From a virus, in IMG/VR virus record IMGVR_UViG_3300020478_000089, positions 1 through 20,295 of that record: a stretch of DNA of 20,295 nt; one strand, written 5' to 3'. Numbering within the stretch: position 1 is the stretch's first letter; the number at the start of each line of letters is the position of its first letter. The position numbers and the translations under genes were made by a program. The notes under the pieces are model-generated. The model was given only the letters and a program-made list of their open reading frames with translations, searched no databases and was not told the origin of the DNA. Positions 19,219-20,295 of the stretch are shown piece by piece.

Positions 19219-19481
19219 CCAAAAACTCCTCCTGCACCTAATAATATTAATATTAACATACTTGGAATAACTATACTCAATGGCCAAAATTCTAGTAATT
19301 GTTTCCAACCAAGTTTGTCTTGTTTTCTTTGTCTCTTAATACTTCTTTTAATCTCCATAACTAAATCGTGTAAAGGTTCACCTTTTTGGTGTTGTTGAAA
19401 ATCTAAACTTTTCAACATCATAACTTGATTATATGCCGATTGTATAGTTTTCTTTTTAAGTTCTACTTGTATTCTATCCAT
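19215..19481 (-). CDS. Small C-tail-anchored membrane protein, 88 aa
   Basis: A basic helical part (VELKKKTIQSAYNQVMMLKS and EIKRSIKRQRKQDK) leads to one C-terminal membrane segment (WPLSIVIPSMLILILLGAGG). AAAGG precedes the start, which overlaps the 2H gene by 19 bases. Two consecutive tail-anchored proteins here may form a pair in the inner membrane. No family recognised. Confidence 0.65.
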   Translation of the reverse strand: MDRIQVELKKKTIQSAYNQVMMLKSLDFQQHQKGEPLHDLVMEIKRSIKRQRKQDKLGWKQLLEFWPLSIVIPSMLILILLGAGGVFG

Positions 19482-19912
19482 TTTACCTTTCCTGATACTT
19501 TTAATTCTTCTGGTATGTTTTCTTTATAAGTTGGTTTCTTAAACATACTATTTGCGTCACCTGGTTTAAAACCTTTTTTATGTGATATTGTAATATGGGC
19601 AGGTCCTTTATCTAATCTTCTTAACTTATGATATACAGACCGATACTCATTATGTTTATGTGACCAATATGTGTCTTTCAAATACATTTCTTTTACCCAA
19701 TATGCTTCTATACTTTCGTTACCTCTTATTTGATTAACAAACGCATCCACTTTTTTATCAACTAATGGCGCCAATTTCACAAACTTCTTACTATCTGGTT
19801 TATAAGCAAGTGTGATATGGTCGCCATTAACAACATCAAAGGTAGCATTTAATTTCATTTCTTTTTGAGATTGTTTATCTAGTACAACTGCAAAATATCC
19901 GTTCATATTCAT
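19463..19912 (-). CDS. 2H phosphoesterase-like protein
   Basis: The 149-residue protein opens with a beta-strand MNMNGYFAVVLD and carries two HxT motifs: DHITLAYKP (H32, T34) and AHITISHKKG (H106, T108), 74 residues apart, as in the 2H phosphoesterase superfamily (LigT, cyclic phosphodiesterases). These enzymes open 2',3'-cyclic phosphates or cut 2',5' bonds. T4 Acb1, which destroys CBASS cyclic nucleotides, is a 2H protein of similar size, so an RNA-repair or anti-defence role is possible; the sequence does not decide. It starts in an ATGA overlap. Confidence 0.75.
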   Translation of the reverse strand: MNMNGYFAVVLDKQSQKEMKLNATFDVVNGDHITLAYKPDSKKFVKLAPLVDKKVDAFVNQIRGNESIEAYWVKEMYLKDTYWSHKHNEYRSVYHKLRRLDKGPAHITISHKKGFKPGDANSMFKKPTYKENIPEELKVSGKVKWIEYK

Positions 19913-20115
19913 TTAACACTTTTCGCCATTAGTTCTTTATTATTTACAAATACTCTAATCAATCTGGATACTTCAACTTCCTCATCTTTTAAAGTTTTAG
20001 GATTTGTAAACCAAACTTTACAATCATTAACAGGAAACATATTTGAACCTGTACCAACAACTGCGTTGTCTGTATTCTTTCTCCAATCGTGTGAAGAATA
20101 ATCTGATTTCGCCAT
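19909..20115 (-). CDS. Hypothetical protein, 68 aa
   Basis: MAKSDYSSHDWRKNTDNAVV is followed by DCKVWFTNPKTLKDEEVEVS and RLIRVFVNNKELMAKSVK, a probable small beta-rich domain. No signal, membrane segment or family recognised. It is joined by TAATG to the gene upstream and ATGA to the 2H gene. Confidence 0.6.
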   Translation of the reverse strand: MAKSDYSSHDWRKNTDNAVVGTGSNMFPVNDCKVWFTNPKTLKDEEVEVSRLIRVFVNNKELMAKSVK

Positions 20116-20295
20116 TATTTACCTATTTTACTTTCTGCTTCTAAATTTAAAGCAATATCAACATCTGATTCAGCTTTTTGTTTAACTAAATCGTTTAATG
20201 ATGGTTCTACTAATTTGATTTTTGTTAATTGATGTGGCTCGTCTTCGTCTGCCCAAGTATCAATGTGTATATCTTCGTTCTCAACTGCTTCTTCA
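20115..20295 (-). CDS. 3' end of a gene for an acidic protein
   Basis: The frame is open to the right edge of the window; its start lies outside. The visible 59 residues are very acidic (EEAVENEDIHIDTWADEDEP) and end ALNLEAESKIGK. The stop overlaps the next start as TAATG. No family can be named from the tail alone. Confidence 0.65.
   Translation of the reverse strand, partial: EEAVENEDIHIDTWADEDEPHQLTKIKLVEPSLNDLVKQKAESDVDIALNLEAESKIGK

Noticed and set aside
1-20295. CRISPR arrays, insertion sequences and ordinary tRNA genes
   Set aside because: I saw no regularly spaced repeats, transposase genes or complete cloverleaf tRNAs; the only tRNA-like sequence belongs to the tmRNA.

Overview
The window looks like a 20.3 kb piece of the genome of a T4-like (myovirus) marine bacteriophage. 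The sequence is strongly AT-rich. Every supported gene is on the minus strand, and genes are tightly packed with ATGA and TAATG overlaps. Recognisable T4 core genes are a gp19-like tail tube (cut by the left edge), gp32 (ssDNA-binding protein), gp59 (helicase loader), gp33 (late-transcription co-activator) and an RNase H/FEN-type 5' exonuclease. They sit among accessory genes typical of marine T4-like phages: ThyX, a PD-(D/E)XK nuclease, M15 and glucosaminidase lysins, SprT, glutaredoxin and a ferritin-like protein. An alphaproteobacterial, possibly SAR11-like, host is inferred from the base composition, from consensus sigma70 promoters, from LPP20 and 17-kDa-antigen-like lipoproteins, and above all from a circularly permuted two-piece tmRNA.

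Layout, read in the direction of transcription (right to left). 20295-18478: small genes of mostly unknown function, including a 2H phosphoesterase, a protein with an integrase-like N-domain plus a membrane anchor, and several small membrane or coiled-coil proteins. 18442-16214: driven by promoter P7, rich in exported proteins and lipoproteins. 16221-12440: driven by P6; an LPP20 lipoprotein, glutaredoxin, a winged-helix-like protein, a folded RNA element, the FEN nuclease and a conserved marine-phage protein, closed by a strong terminator. 12319-9349: driven by P5; exported protein, SprT peptidase, glucosaminidase and a long coiled-coil membrane protein. 9312-6107: driven by P4; small hypotheticals, ferritin-like protein, FmdB-like protein, a DUF465-like protein and the M15 endolysin. 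5987-4104: driven by P3; nuclease, exported protein, lipoprotein, permuted tmRNA and another exported protein. 4065-2614: driven by P2; gp33, ThyX, gp59. 2467-1562: gp32 with its own P1 and late promoters, a repeat-bearing leader and a terminator. 1480-1: virion genes behind a T4-type late promoter.

How it works together: seven sigma70-type promoters (four with perfect TTGACA-17-TATAAT) would let host RNA polymerase transcribe the replication and host-takeover genes. gp33, with gp45 and gp55 outside this window, would then turn on TATAAATA late promoters for gp32 and the virion genes. gp32, gp59, the FEN nuclease and ThyX serve replication. The phage tmRNA could rescue ribosomes or tag proteins during infection.

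The most notable element is the permuted tmRNA at 4380-4639. Its tRNA half ends in an encoded CCA. The acceptor stem pairs perfectly, with a G3:U70 pair. The tag reads GNNTFALAA and is followed by a stop codon. Several genes of 45-54 codons, too short for ordinary length cutoffs, are also described.
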